A stretch of DNA of 64,000 bases from an uncultured Methanomassiliicoccales archaeon. GTDB taxonomy: Archaea; Thermoplasmatota; Thermoplasmata; Methanomassiliicoccales; Methanomethylophilaceae. A program made the position numbers and the translations under genes. Positions 34,957 to 43,705 of this stretch are shown here, piece by piece. The stretch is taken from NCBI GenBank assembly GCA_934702355.1, contig CAKUXX010000005.1, forward strand, positions 94,517-158,516. Direction: 5' to 3'. Positions within the stretch are counted from its first letter, which is position 1. Each line of letters starts with the position of its first letter. The notes beneath the pieces were generated by a model. The model was not told the origin of the DNA. It did no database searches and worked only from the letters and a program-made list of their open reading frames with translations.

Positions 34957-36098
34957 TGGGAAGCCTCCTTTGCGATCTCCGAGATCATCTCGTCGGCCAA
35001 GGATGTCTTTCCGAGCAATCCGTATTTGGATGAGAATATCACCGCGGATGTGCGTATGGCACCGCCCGTGCGGTGGTTCATGTAATATTCGATCTTCTCC
35101 AGGAGGATCTTAGACACCTTGTCCATCAGGCCCGCTTCCTGGATGATGTCCAATGCATCGTCGGTGGATATGCAGCCCATTATCCTTCTGACCGTGTCGA
35201 TGTCCGCGCCGACCACTGCCGAATTGGAGGCAAGTATCTCCATCCTGCTGTCTGCGTTGCGGGAGTGCGTGTTCATTATGCCCCCTGCGACCTTCACGAT
35301 CTTCCCGAGATTGGACACAAGTACGATGTCCGTCCCGAGCTCGCAGGCGCAGTCCAGCATCTCTCCGACGAAATTGCTGCATTTGACAGCCGATTCGGAA
35401 TCCAATCCTCCGATCTCGGCGCTGAAGTCCTTCCCGTAGTTGCCTGGGACTATCAGGAGCGTACGGCTTCCGCCTGCGGCCTTCATCCTCATCTCGGTGC
35501 GGATGGTGTCGACGATGGCGGTCTCGCTCATCGGCTCCACGATGCCGCTGGTGCCGAGTATGGATATGCCGCCCTCTATCCCCAGTCTGGGGTTGAACGT
35601 CTTCTGTGCTATTGTCAGTCCCTCGGGTACCGAGATCACGACGGAGAATCCGCCTGTGTAGCCCAGTGATGCCGCAAGGTCCTGCAGGGCCTCCGTTATC
35701 ATGCTCCTGGGGACCCTGTTGATGGCAGCATTGCCGGGAGGCTGGTCAAGTCCCTTGCGCGTGACCCTTCCGACCCCGAATCCCCCGTCTATCTCTATGC
35801 CCGAGTCGATGAGCGTGACATCGGCATACACGAGCGTTCCGTGGGTGGCGTCTATATCGTCGCCGCCGTCCTTCCTGACGGCGCATCTTCCGTGGACTTT
35901 GTCGAATGACAGGTCTTCTGTCGGAAGGTCTAGGGATATCCCCTTCGGCGTGCGTATCGGGACGTGCGTGACATCCTTCCCGGTGAGGATGGCTTCCGCC
36001 GCACCTCTCGAAGCGGCTGCGGCGCATGTTCCAGTAGTGTGACCGCGTCTGAGTTTCTTGTTGTTCACGTAGACGTATAAATCTGAATCAGAGGTCAT
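34953..36098 (-). CDS. cbiD: Cobalt-precorrin-5B C1-methyltransferase
   Basis: A protein of 381 residues that methylates C1 during anaerobic cobalamin synthesis. The family opening RRGHTTGTCAAAAS is near residue 17. GNAAINRVPR and the central VPEGLTIAQKTFNPRLGIEGGISILGTSG are diagnostic. I start it at the ATG at 36098, where homology begins; an open frame continues upstream across the divergent promoter and is not coding. It is first in the leftward cbi operon. Confidence 0.95.
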   Translation of the reverse strand: MTSDSDLYVYVNNKKLRRGHTTGTCAAAASRGAAEAILTGKDVTHVPIRTPKGISLDLPTEDLSFDKVHGRCAVRKDGGDDIDATHGTLVYADVTLIDSGIEIDGGFGVGRVTRKGLDQPPGNAAINRVPRSMITEALQDLAASLGYTGGFSVVISVPEGLTIAQKTFNPRLGIEGGISILGTSGIVEPMSETAIVDTIRTEMRMKAAGGSRTLLIVPGNYGKDFSAEIGGLDSESAVKCSNFVGEMLDCACELGTDIVLVSNLGKIVKVAGGIMNTHSRNADSRMEILASNSAVVGADIDTVRRIMGCISTDDALDIIQEAGLMDKVSKILLEKIEYYMNHRTGGAIRTSAVIFSSKYGLLGKTSLADEMISEIAKEASQ

Positions 36099-36147
36099 TC
36101 TCACACCGACCTGCCTAGGCACGGGCCGTTCGGCATGGGTATTGTAG

Positions 36148-36201
36148 CTGGATGAATACACCAAGTTATAATAATTGGGATTGCATGGCATCATCATCCA
36201 A
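36148..36201. promoter_or_regulatory. Divergent cbiL/cbiD promoter with two dyads around one TATA box
   Basis: The rightward dyad CTGGATGAATACACCAA (36148-36164) lies one base before TTATAATAA (36166-36174), which would start cbiL transcription near 36197. In the leftward direction the same AT core reads TTATTATAA, preceded by TTGGATGA on the minus strand (36194-36201) and closed by CCAA (36175-36178), a 27-bp dyad with a spacer ten bases longer. Both cbi operons may share this core. Confidence 0.6.
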
Positions 36202-36213
36202 GAGGAAGAGGCA

Positions 36214-36915
36214 ATGTCTGGAAAGTTGTATGGTATCGGTGTCGGTCCCGGGGAACCGGGCCTGTTGACGTTGAGGGCCAAGGAGATCTTGGACAGGTGC
36301 GGTGTTATCGCATACCCTGTCAAGAAGCCAGGGGAGGGAAGTGTCGCATTCGATATCATCAAGGATGTTGTCGACGTCTCCGAGAAGAGTGTGGAGGAGT
36401 TCCTGTTCTCCATGGACCCGGACGATTCCGTCAGGGAGAAATGCAGGCAGGAGGCTATGGACAAGATGTGCAAGCTCCTCGACAACGGGGAGGACATAGC
36501 CATGGTCACCCTCGGCGACGTGGGTGTGTACAGCACTTACATGTACATAGACCGCGACATCGCCGAAAGGGGATACAGCACGGAGGTCGTGCCCGGGATC
36601 CCGTCATTCTGTCACGGTGCCGCACTCGCCGGTATTCCTCTCATGATCGGTGACGAGGGTCTTGCCGTCGTGCCGATGGCCAAGGGCAACACGAAACTGC
36701 TGGAGGCCGCATTGGACGGCTTCGACAACGTCGTCGTCATGAAGGCGTTCAAGTCGATCCCCGTCCTGATAGACATGATGTCCGCCAGGGGGATCCCCGT
36801 GGAGAATGCCGTCGTCGTGAGCAACGTCGGTATGGACGGCGAGTACATCGGACCGATGGATCCGAAGCGCGAATACGGCTATTTTACGACTGTCATAATC
36901 AAGAAGAAGAGGTGA
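36214..36915 (+). CDS. cbiL: Cobalt-precorrin-2 C20-methyltransferase
   Basis: A tetrapyrrole methylase of 233 residues. The AdoMet-binding loop GIGVGPGEPGLLTLRAKEIL opens the protein. VTLGDVGVYSTYMYI and VPGIPSFCHGAALAGIPL identify the C20 enzyme rather than cobA. The ATG at 36214 follows AGAGGAAGAGG. It is first in the rightward cbiL-F-H-C operon and acts on cobalt-sirohydrochlorin (cobalt-precorrin-2), the product of the chelatase step. The next gene starts six bases after its stop. Confidence 0.95.
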   Translation: MSGKLYGIGVGPGEPGLLTLRAKEILDRCGVIAYPVKKPGEGSVAFDIIKDVVDVSEKSVEEFLFSMDPDDSVREKCRQEAMDKMCKLLDNGEDIAMVTLGDVGVYSTYMYIDRDIAERGYSTEVVPGIPSFCHGAALAGIPLMIGDEGLAVVPMAKGNTKLLEAALDGFDNVVVMKAFKSIPVLIDMMSARGIPVENAVVVSNVGMDGEYIGPMDPKREYGYFTTVIIKKKR

Positions 36916-36921
36916 TGAGGG

Positions 36922-37677
36922 TTGATATCATTCATTGGAGCGGGTCCCGGTGACCCCGAACTGCTGACACTGAAGGGAAAGAGGCTCATCGACGAGGCCG
37001 ATGTGATCATCTACGCGGGTTCCCTCGTGAACCCGAAGGTCCTGTCCGACCACAAGGAAGGGGCCAAGATCTACAACAGCGCCCTGATGGACCTCGACGA
37101 GGTCATTGCCGTCATGAAGGAGGCCGAGGCCGAGGGAAAGAAATGCGTCCGCGTCCACACAGGCGATCCCGCGATATACGGTGCCCACAGGGAGCAGATG
37201 GACAGACTCGACGAGCTCGGGATCACATACGAGGTCATCCCCGGAGTTTCCTCGTTCCTCGGGACCGCGGCCGTCCTCCAGAAGGAGTACACCCTCCCCG
37301 GAAAGAGTCAGACCGTCATCCTGACGAGGATGGAGGGCAGGACCCCCATGCCGGAGCGCGAGAAGCTCACGGACCTGGCAAGGCACCACGCATCCATGGT
37401 CATCTTCCTCTCCATAGGATTCATGGACGAGATGGTGGAGCAGCTGGAGGCCGGAGGATACGAGCCCACGACACCTGTGGCGGTTGTGTACAAGGCCACA
37501 TGGCCCGACCAGAAGATCCTGAGGGGAACACTCCAGGACATCGCCCAGAAGGTCAAGGATGCAGGCATCAAGAAGACCGCCCTCACCGTCGTGGGAGACT
37601 TCCTTGGCGACGAGTACGACCTCTCGAAGCTCTACGACAAGCATTTCACCACCGAGTTCCGCCAGGCCAAGGAGTGA
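36922..37677 (+). CDS. cbiF: Cobalt-precorrin-4 C11-methyltransferase
   Basis: A tetrapyrrole methylase of 251 residues that methylates C11. The loop FIGAGPGDPELLTLKGKRLI is followed by VRVHTGDPAIYGAHREQMD and VIPGVSSFLGTAAVL, then LTRMEGRTPMPE, a CbiF-specific stretch. The start is a TTG at 36922, preceded by GATGAGG five bases upstream; no closer ATG preserves the AdoMet loop. It is in operon with cbiL and cbiH. Confidence 0.95.
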   Translation: MISFIGAGPGDPELLTLKGKRLIDEADVIIYAGSLVNPKVLSDHKEGAKIYNSALMDLDEVIAVMKEAEAEGKKCVRVHTGDPAIYGAHREQMDRLDELGITYEVIPGVSSFLGTAAVLQKEYTLPGKSQTVILTRMEGRTPMPEREKLTDLARHHASMVIFLSIGFMDEMVEQLEAGGYEPTTPVAVVYKATWPDQKILRGTLQDIAQKVKDAGIKKTALTVVGDFLGDEYDLSKLYDKHFTTEFRQAKE

Positions 37678-37682
37678 TTCTG

Positions 37683-38417
37683 ATGAAAGGAAGACTCCAT
37701 GTGGTCGGATTCGGTCCCGGAGGAAGGGAGCACATGACCGTCAAGGCCATCGACACGATCCAGGCCGCCGACGTCGTTACAGGGTACACGGCATACATCA
37801 ACATGCTGAAGCCCATCTTCCCCGACAAGGAGTACAAGTCCACCGGGATGATGAAGGAAGTGGACAGGTGCAGGATGGCCATCGAGGACGCAATGTCCGG
37901 AAAGGATGTCGCCATCGTCTCCAGCGGTGATTCCGGGATATACGGTATGGCCGGAATCATATATCAGCTGGCGGACGAGATGAATGCCGACATCGACATC
38001 GACACCGTCCCCGGGATGACCGCTGCATCAACTGCGGCATCCGTACTCGGAGCACCGCTCATGCACGATCTGGCGATCATCAGTCTTTCCGATCTGATGA
38101 CCCCGCTCGACCTGATCATGAAGCGCGTGAAGCTGGCCGCGGAAGGCGATTTCGTCATCGCCATATACAACCCAAAGAGCAAGACCAGGACGCAGTACCT
38201 GGCCGACGCTCAGAAGATAATTCTTGAGCACCGTTCCCCCGACACTCCCGTCGGAATCGTCAGGGATGCCGGAAGGGAGGGCGAGACCAAGCAGGTGACC
38301 ACATTAGGCGACCTGGACAAGGCGGATGTGGATATGTTCTCGATCGTAATCGTCGGGAACTCGCAGACGTACGTGTCGAACGGAAGGATGATCACACCGA
38401 GAGGATACAGAATCTGA
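37683..38417 (+). CDS. cbiH: Cobalt-precorrin-3B C17-methyltransferase
   Basis: A tetrapyrrole methylase of 244 residues that methylates C17 with ring contraction. The loop VVGFGPGGREHMT, VSSGDSGIYGMAGI, and the C-terminal YNPKSKTRTQYLADAQKIIL and IVRDAGREGE are typical CbiH/CobJ features. The ATG at 37683 comes five bases after the cbiF stop; the frame upstream is antisense-like noise. Operon order is cbiL-F-H-C. Confidence 0.95.
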   Translation: MKGRLHVVGFGPGGREHMTVKAIDTIQAADVVTGYTAYINMLKPIFPDKEYKSTGMMKEVDRCRMAIEDAMSGKDVAIVSSGDSGIYGMAGIIYQLADEMNADIDIDTVPGMTAASTAASVLGAPLMHDLAIISLSDLMTPLDLIMKRVKLAAEGDFVIAIYNPKSKTRTQYLADAQKIILEHRSPDTPVGIVRDAGREGETKQVTTLGDLDKADVDMFSIVIVGNSQTYVSNGRMITPRGYRI

Positions 38418-38425
38418 GGGATCAT

Positions 38426-39055
38426 ATGTCGATAGAGATAGTAAAACCGGAAGAGATCGAGAAGCGCAGCATGGAGATAATCACCAGCGAGCTCAACGGC
38501 CGCACATGGCCCGAGCCCCAATTCTCCATCGTCAAGCGCTGCATACACACATCTGCGGACTTCGATTACGCCGACAACCTGGTGTTCTCCGAGAACGCAG
38601 CGCAGATCGGAGTGGACGCCATCAGGAACGGCGCCCACATCGTCACGGACACCAAGATGGCCGCAGCAGGCATCAACAAGAAGAAATTGGGAGCATACGG
38701 CGGACAGGTCCACTGCTTCATCAGCGACGATGATGTCGTGGCAGAGGCCAAATCCCGTGGATGTACCAGGGCGACCGTCTGCATGGACAGGGGGGCGGAG
38801 ATAGCGAAGGAGCATCCCGTCATCTTCGCCATCGGGAACGCACCCACCGCACTGGTCAGGCTCTGCGAGCTCATCGATGAGGGCAAGGTCAAGCCCGCGC
38901 TTATCATCGGTGCTCCGGTCGGATTCGTCAATGTCGTCGAGTCCAAGGAGATGATCATGGAGCGCGGCATACCCTTCATCGTTCCGAAGGGACGCAAGGG
39001 CGGTTCCAACATCGCCGCCACGATCTGCAACTCGATGATCTATTACAAGGGCTGA
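38426..39055 (+). CDS. cbiC: Cobalt-precorrin-8 methylmutase
   Basis: A protein of 209 residues that moves the methyl group from C11 to C12, giving cobyrinate. The catalytic histidine is in CIHTSADFDY. VTDTKMAAAGI and FAIGNAPTAL, followed by LIIGAPVGFVNVVESK, are conserved. It lies eight bases after cbiH and ends the rightward operon, with a hairpin terminator immediately downstream. Confidence 0.96.
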   Translation: MSIEIVKPEEIEKRSMEIITSELNGRTWPEPQFSIVKRCIHTSADFDYADNLVFSENAAQIGVDAIRNGAHIVTDTKMAAAGINKKKLGAYGGQVHCFISDDDVVAEAKSRGCTRATVCMDRGAEIAKEHPVIFAIGNAPTALVRLCELIDEGKVKPALIIGAPVGFVNVVESKEMIMERGIPFIVPKGRKGGSNIAATICNSMIYYKG

Positions 39056-39063
39056 TGCCCTAT

Positions 39064-39084
39064 GCTCCCGCATCATGCGGGAGC
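39064..39084 (+). terminator. Terminator of the rightward cbi operon
   Basis: GCTCCCGCAT / ATGCGGGAGC forms a near-perfect 10-bp inverted repeat starting nine bases after the cbiC stop. Confidence 0.7.
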
Positions 39085-39152
39085 CAAACACCTTACAGTA
39101 CAAGACTTGTTTTCCTGATATTCTGTTAGGCGTGTCCTTTGAGAAGGGGGAA

Positions 39153-39181
39153 GGTGCCGCCACAGAAGTGACGGCTGTTTG
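39153..39181 (-). repeat. Hairpin repeat copy A (terminator-like)
   Basis: This 29-base element, with core GCCGCCACAGAAGTGACGGC, matches 40420-40448 at 27 of 29 positions. It can fold as a stem with one mismatch. It lies four bases after the stop of the minus-strand secreted-protein gene, consistent with a terminator. Confidence 0.6.
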
Positions 39182-39184
39182 GGA

Positions 39185-40147
39185 TCAGGATCCGATCGTC
39201 AGAAGGCTGGAGTTCTTCAGAGTAACCGATACGGAGTAGTCCATGCCACCTAAATCCACGACGGCTTCGATGAGGTATACTATCCCATCGTTACCGCAAT
39301 AGTACTTGCCTTTAACCGTAATGCCGCTATCGTTGGTAGATTCCACCGTTTTGACAGTGACCGAACGTTTTCCGAATTCGGTATCGATCACGGCATTCTT
39401 TTCGTCGACTATTTTCAGATTTTTCTCTGTTTTTTCTACGGACTCAAAGGAGATGTTACTCAGGAATTGGTCCTTCGTATCTTCAATTTCGAATTTTCCA
39501 TTATTAACTGTGAGTTTGCCATCCTCGGCTATCTCTTTGATGGTCCTGACCTCATTATCAGAGTACACTCCGGATACGGTGGTGTTACTTACGTAGGTTC
39601 CGTCATCGTTCACTTTTTTGATGGTTTTGGTGAATATCGCGGGTGTTTCGGAGACCATGCCCAAGAATTTACCATCGATGCTGTATTGGATGTAACTGCC
39701 CTCTTTGAGCACCATCTTGTCCTTTGACTCATGTAAATCTATATTGGAGTCTACAAGAGTGATGACAGTATCGTCTTCCAGGATCTTGTACTCTATGTAT
39801 GAATCTGACAATAAGACGGTTTTATCAGGCATTTTAAAAACATAACATTCGACGATGTCGTTTTTGTACTTCACCTCATCCATGCCATCCATATATAACT
39901 CGTCATAATCGGTGCCTTTGCCATAGAAGCTAAGGAACTTGTCACGCGTGTCTTGTTCCTCGAAACTTTGGAAGGTTGTGCTGGTTTTGACAACACGCTC
40001 TATTTTGTCCCCGACTTTGAGGTCGGTTCTAAGCGTGTCGACAGGCAATGGTTTCTCATCATCTTCGTTATTGTTCACCAACAGCACTGCGGCTGCTGCT
40101 ACTACGACAACAACCGCTACGATTGCTGCCAAGACTTCTTTCTTCAC
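39185..40147 (-). CDS. Secreted or signal-anchored protein of unknown function
   Basis: A protein of 320 residues. From the GTG at 40147 it starts MKKEVLAAIV and has a strongly hydrophobic helix, followed by an acidic NNNEDDEKPLP linker and a long beta-rich extracellular domain with many T, V, D and K residues. The ribosome site GGAGG lies eight bases before this GTG, which decides the start over an ATG at 40201. Base composition is markedly AT-richer than in the cbi genes. I recognise no family. Near-identical hairpin elements lie just past its stop and past the stop of the pirin gene upstream. Confidence 0.65.
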   Translation of the reverse strand: MKKEVLAAIVAVVVVVAAAAVLLVNNNEDDEKPLPVDTLRTDLKVGDKIERVVKTSTTFQSFEEQDTRDKFLSFYGKGTDYDELYMDGMDEVKYKNDIVECYVFKMPDKTVLLSDSYIEYKILEDDTVITLVDSNIDLHESKDKMVLKEGSYIQYSIDGKFLGMVSETPAIFTKTIKKVNDDGTYVSNTTVSGVYSDNEVRTIKEIAEDGKLTVNNGKFEIEDTKDQFLSNISFESVEKTEKNLKIVDEKNAVIDTEFGKRSVTVKTVESTNDSGITVKGKYYCGNDGIVYLIEAVVDLGGMDYSVSVTLKNSSLLTIGS

Positions 40148-40521
40148 TTCAAAAGCCTCCGAACTATTTACACGATATATGTTTTTAAAACCATGTATCA
40201 TGATTCGTGATTGATGCTCAATCGTAGGCCCATTCGGACTCGTTTATGCGTGTTACATAGGTCAGAAGCGTCCTTTTCAGACGTTTGGAAAAGACCATCA
40301 TCCGGGGATGTTGGTGCGTTCTTCACAGGAACATTCGGTCGGGATCGATGGTTTGGGATGTTGTTTAGGATACCTAGAACGAGCGGAAGGAATCTCCGGA
40401 AAAGTATCATGTAAGGAAAGATGCCGCCACACAAGTGACGGCTGTTTGTGTACGATCTACATGAGATCTAGTATGGAATCGTGTATCACGATTGATGACG
40501 ATCATTCGGGTCGAGGCACAC
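40148..40521. other. Intergenic stretch without a supported gene
   Basis: These 374 bases hold the ribosome site and presumed promoter of the secreted-protein gene at the left (ACATATAT near 40177-40184) and the second hairpin repeat at 40420-40448. Open frames of 67-78 codons exist here, but none has a ribosome site, recognisable content or conserved neighbours. Confidence 0.6.
40420..40448 (-). repeat. Hairpin repeat copy B (terminator-like)
   Basis: The core GCCGCCACACAAGTGACGGC is a near copy of 39153-39181. On the minus strand the stem is followed by CTTTCCTT, about 75 bases after the pirin stop. Confidence 0.6.
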
Positions 40522-41559
40522 TCACTCTGTTCTCTCTGTTTCGTCAGGGGTCAGACGGATACCGTCGGGATAGGAGATGTGTCTCTCGGCACCGAGTGGC
40601 TGAGTACGGTCGACGATCTCCCACTGCCACTCATGATACTCGTTCTTCCTGATCTCGTCCATGCCCGCCCTTACCTGGGCGAGGTCGCCGAGACATACAG
40701 GTCCGAACATCGACATCTTCTGTTTTATCGGAACACCTTCCAGAAGCCACATAACGGTCGGTGCGTCTCCGTTGTTAATTTTGATCTCCTCGGACGTGAG
40801 TATCTTGACCCTGGAATCGACGGAGACGTCTGTTCCCAGGATTTTGACTCCGTTTCCCGATATTATGTACAGATTCCTGCCGGCCGACTCCGCCGAGGGG
40901 TCTATCGTGAGTTCGGAACCGGGTTCCATCTCGAATCTTATAATCCTGACCCCATGGCCTTCGGTGGCCCAGGTCTCCGGACTGGGGGATGATGCTGATG
41001 CGTTCCCGAATCTTCCACAAAGGACCTTGGCGCTCCACCCCGGGCCGGATGCACGCGGGATGTCCCCGCGCCACACGGTGTTGACCGCATTCTCCCTGTT
41101 CTTCAGCTCTAGAGGCAGATTGATCATGATCTGCGTTATGTCGTTGGGATTCCTATCCTCCTGATTCGACAGTGGATACATCTCGTTGTGACTGTAGCGG
41201 GATGATGCGCAGATCCATTGGGCGTCTCCGTTCCCGAACCTTCCGGAGATCCCCATGTTGTCATGATGGTCGACAAGTCCCTTCTCCGCCAGGGTGAGGG
41301 TCTCGTATCCCCAGTGGGCGTGCATCGGGAACCCGGGGACGACCTTGCCGTGGTACATCCTGAAGCCCATCCTCTGTTCGTAGTCCCTGCCCAGGTTCCT
41401 TCCGGCGATCTCATGCAGAGGCGGCGCTTGTTGCCTGTTTCCCTTCGGATAGTCGTCCTCGTGATGGGATGCGAACAGGAACGGATCCTCGGTATCCCAG
41501 TGCATATCGATCGGCGTCACCCTCAGAGGGGTCTTCGGTCTCCTGGAGAAAAGGGCCAT
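40522..41559 (-). CDS. Pirin family protein (bicupin)
   Basis: A protein of 345 residues with the pirin arrangement of two cupin domains. The metal-site motif HAHWGYETLT is near residue 80, and GDAQWICASSRYSHNEMY is near residue 112, replacing the usual GDxQWMxAGxGxxHxE. Together they provide the histidines and glutamate for a single metal. Some pirins have quercetin dioxygenase activity, others act as redox-sensitive regulators; which applies here is unknown. The protein is longer than the common form of about 290 residues. It is monocistronic, downstream of a DUF4143 ATPase. Confidence 0.85.
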   Translation of the reverse strand: MALFSRRPKTPLRVTPIDMHWDTEDPFLFASHHEDDYPKGNRQQAPPLHEIAGRNLGRDYEQRMGFRMYHGKVVPGFPMHAHWGYETLTLAEKGLVDHHDNMGISGRFGNGDAQWICASSRYSHNEMYPLSNQEDRNPNDITQIMINLPLELKNRENAVNTVWRGDIPRASGPGWSAKVLCGRFGNASASSPSPETWATEGHGVRIIRFEMEPGSELTIDPSAESAGRNLYIISGNGVKILGTDVSVDSRVKILTSEEIKINNGDAPTVMWLLEGVPIKQKMSMFGPVCLGDLAQVRAGMDEIRKNEYHEWQWEIVDRTQPLGAERHISYPDGIRLTPDETERTE

Positions 41560-41617
41560 GTCCGGGGAATGTATAAGAGATATTATGATTCTGTGCCGAC
41601 AGTCCTGTTCGTCGGAT

Positions 41618-42808
41618 TCACAGTTCCATCATGAGGAAATCCTCCAGTGTGACACAGACTATGCCGTCGATGTCCGCATCAAGAGGTGATCTTTCCAGGA
41701 CCACGACGTATTTGGGGTGGTTGTCTGGGATATTGCGTAGGTTTCCGAATTCCCTCTCAACAACATTCTCGTCGGAAAGACGTGTGGTTGCCTGAAGATA
41801 TATCGTTTTGTTTCCCTTTTTACAGATGAAATCCACCTCCTTTCCTGAAAACTCCCCCATCCAGACCCTGAATCCTCTTGCCCTCATCTCCAAGTAGAGG
41901 ATGTTCTCAACATAGCCTTGGATGTCTTCGGGCCTGAATCCGCACAGGGAATTCTTCAACCCTATGTCCGCCAGATAGTACTTGTACCGTGAAGTGAGGA
42001 TTTTCCTTCCTTTGATGTCGTATGCTTCCGCCTTGTAGATCAGGCAGGCCGCTTCCAGATGGTCTACATACTCATACACCAGGTCCTTCGATAGTTTCCT
42101 GTCTTCGGACAGCATGGAAGTGTAGATGTTGTTCACGGATGTTCTGTTTCCGACATTGTCGCAGATGAAACGCAGTATCCTGTGAAGGAGGTCCGGCCTC
42201 CTTATCTCGTAGCGTGTGACGATGTCGCGCATCAGGATGGAATCCAGTATATCCCCGATTTCGGACAGAGCATCCGATTCATCGTAGTCGTTTTTCCATA
42301 CGGAAGGGAATCCGCCCACACGCAGGAATCTGGAGAACACATCCGTTCCCGGATCTAGATATTCGCTTGCGAATTCGGTGCATTCGCTGTATGTCAGGGT
42401 GAATGCATCGAACAGATTGTACCTCCCCGTCAGCAGGCTGGCGAATTCATTGGACAGCAGTTTGGAATTCGATCCAGTGATATAGAGGTCGCATCTCCCC
42501 TCGGCCACAATGGATCTGATCATCTCGTGCCATTGACGGATGTCCTGTATCTCATCTATGGCTATCGTATCGATTCCATTGTCGATGGATTCGCGTATGT
42601 AAGAGTATGCAATGTCTGGATCTCTGTACTTCCGGTTATCCCAGAGCTCCATGTCAATGCGCAGTATTTCGTCCTCTGTGATCCTGTCCAGTTCTTTCAG
42701 AAGGGTGGATTTCCCCGACCTTCTGACTCCGGTTATTATCTTGACATTGCCGTTGGATTTGAACGGCCGTATGCGATCTAGGTAAAGCGGACGTTCGACA
42801 TATCTCAT
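41618..42808 (-). CDS. AAA ATPase with DUF4143 domain, second copy
   Basis: A protein of 396 residues. Walker A is GVRRSGKST (about 27-35) and Walker B is TIAIDEIQD. ITGSNSKLLSNEFASLLTGRY is followed by a winged-helix region, and the nuclease-like C-terminus has SGKEVDFICKKGNKTIYLQ, a plausible PD-(D/E)XK motif. It is a diverged paralogue of the gene at 22904-24112. Base composition is lower in GC than the core genes. The function of this family is unknown; it spreads as an accessory gene. Confidence 0.85.
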   Translation of the reverse strand: MRYVERPLYLDRIRPFKSNGNVKIITGVRRSGKSTLLKELDRITEDEILRIDMELWDNRKYRDPDIAYSYIRESIDNGIDTIAIDEIQDIRQWHEMIRSIVAEGRCDLYITGSNSKLLSNEFASLLTGRYNLFDAFTLTYSECTEFASEYLDPGTDVFSRFLRVGGFPSVWKNDYDESDALSEIGDILDSILMRDIVTRYEIRRPDLLHRILRFICDNVGNRTSVNNIYTSMLSEDRKLSKDLVYEYVDHLEAACLIYKAEAYDIKGRKILTSRYKYYLADIGLKNSLCGFRPEDIQGYVENILYLEMRARGFRVWMGEFSGKEVDFICKKGNKTIYLQATTRLSDENVVEREFGNLRNIPDNHPKYVVVLERSPLDADIDGIVCVTLEDFLMMEL

Positions 42809-42969
42809 GTTTCTGATATATACGGAAAAAGAATATAATACTTCTGAATGTTTCGTTTATACAAGGAAACGCTAGCACATAAACAGTATTCTGTAGTTTG
42901 TAAAAGGAAACAGTACGAGCTGCCGATGTTGGAGGAACGGTCCGTCGATCCGAAACGGAGGACTGCTCC

Positions 42970-42981
42970 CATTATAATAGG
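42970..42981 (+). promoter_or_regulatory. TATA promoter of the pseudouridine synthase gene
   Basis: CATTATAATAG centred near 42975 predicts a start around 43000, so the ATG at 43001 would be leaderless; this supports rejecting the longer frame from 42848. Confidence 0.6.
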
Positions 42982-43000
42982 GGTGCAGATACGGGGTACT

Positions 43001-43705
43001 ATGACAGAGGGGACGCGTCTCAACAAATACCTCAGCGAATCGGGTTTTGCATCCCGCCGTGCCGCCGACAGGCTGGTCGAGGAGGGACGTGTCACCATCA
43101 ACGGCCGCACCGCAGTCCTCGGGGACAGGGTTTCGGAAGGGGACGCGGTGTGTGTGGACGGCAAGACGGTGTCCGGGTGCTCCAAAGAAGTCATCCTGGC
43201 CTTCAACAAGCCCCGCGGCATCACATGCACAGCGGATCCGGAGGTCCCTGACAACATAATCTCGTTCATCGGCTATCCTGAGAGGATCTATTCCGTGGGG
43301 AGGCTCGACAGGGATTCCGAAGGGCTGATACTCATGACGAACAACGGCGAACTCGCCAACCAGGTCATGAAGTCCCGCGGAGAGCACGAGAAGGAGTATA
43401 TTGTGACGGTGGACAGGAAGGTCACGGACCAGTTCGTCAGGAGCATGTCATCCGGAGTCCCAATCCTCGGGCGCATGACGAAGGAGTGCTTCGTCGAACA
43501 GACAGGCCCGAAGGAGTTCAGGATTATCCTGCGTCAGGGGCTGAACCGTCAGATCAGGCGCATGTGCGGGCATTTCGGATACACCGTGATCCGTCTCAGA
43601 AGGGTCAGAGTAATGAACATCGAGCTTGGGGACCTTCCCGAGGGGAAGTACAGGGACCTCACCGCAGAGGAACGCACGGTTCTGTTCAGAGAGTTGGGAT
43701 TATGA
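43001..43705 (+). CDS. Bacterial-type RNA pseudouridine synthase (RsuA/RluB/RluF family)
   Basis: A protein of 234 residues. An S4 RNA-binding domain (LNKYLSESGFASRRAADRLVEEGRV) is followed by the catalytic domain with the aspartate motif VGRLDRDSEGLILMTNNG and the C-terminal LRQGLNRQIRRMCGHFGY. It is closest by eye to RluF/RluB-type enzymes that modify 23S rRNA. Members with an S4 domain are typical of bacteria and unusual in archaea, so transfer is likely. A GNAT gene overlaps its stop by ATGA. Confidence 0.9.
   Translation: MTEGTRLNKYLSESGFASRRAADRLVEEGRVTINGRTAVLGDRVSEGDAVCVDGKTVSGCSKEVILAFNKPRGITCTADPEVPDNIISFIGYPERIYSVGRLDRDSEGLILMTNNGELANQVMKSRGEHEKEYIVTVDRKVTDQFVRSMSSGVPILGRMTKECFVEQTGPKEFRIILRQGLNRQIRRMCGHFGYTVIRLRRVRVMNIELGDLPEGKYRDLTAEERTVLFRELGL

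Noticed and set aside
36099..36536. N-terminal extension of cbiD across the divergent promoter
   Set aside because: The extra residues have no family similarity and would overlap cbiL and the promoter; the ATG at 36098 fits the family.
40198..40434. 78-codon frame with several prolines between the secreted protein and pirin
   Set aside because: No ribosome site or recognisable sequence, and it overlaps the hairpin repeat and the leader of the secreted protein.
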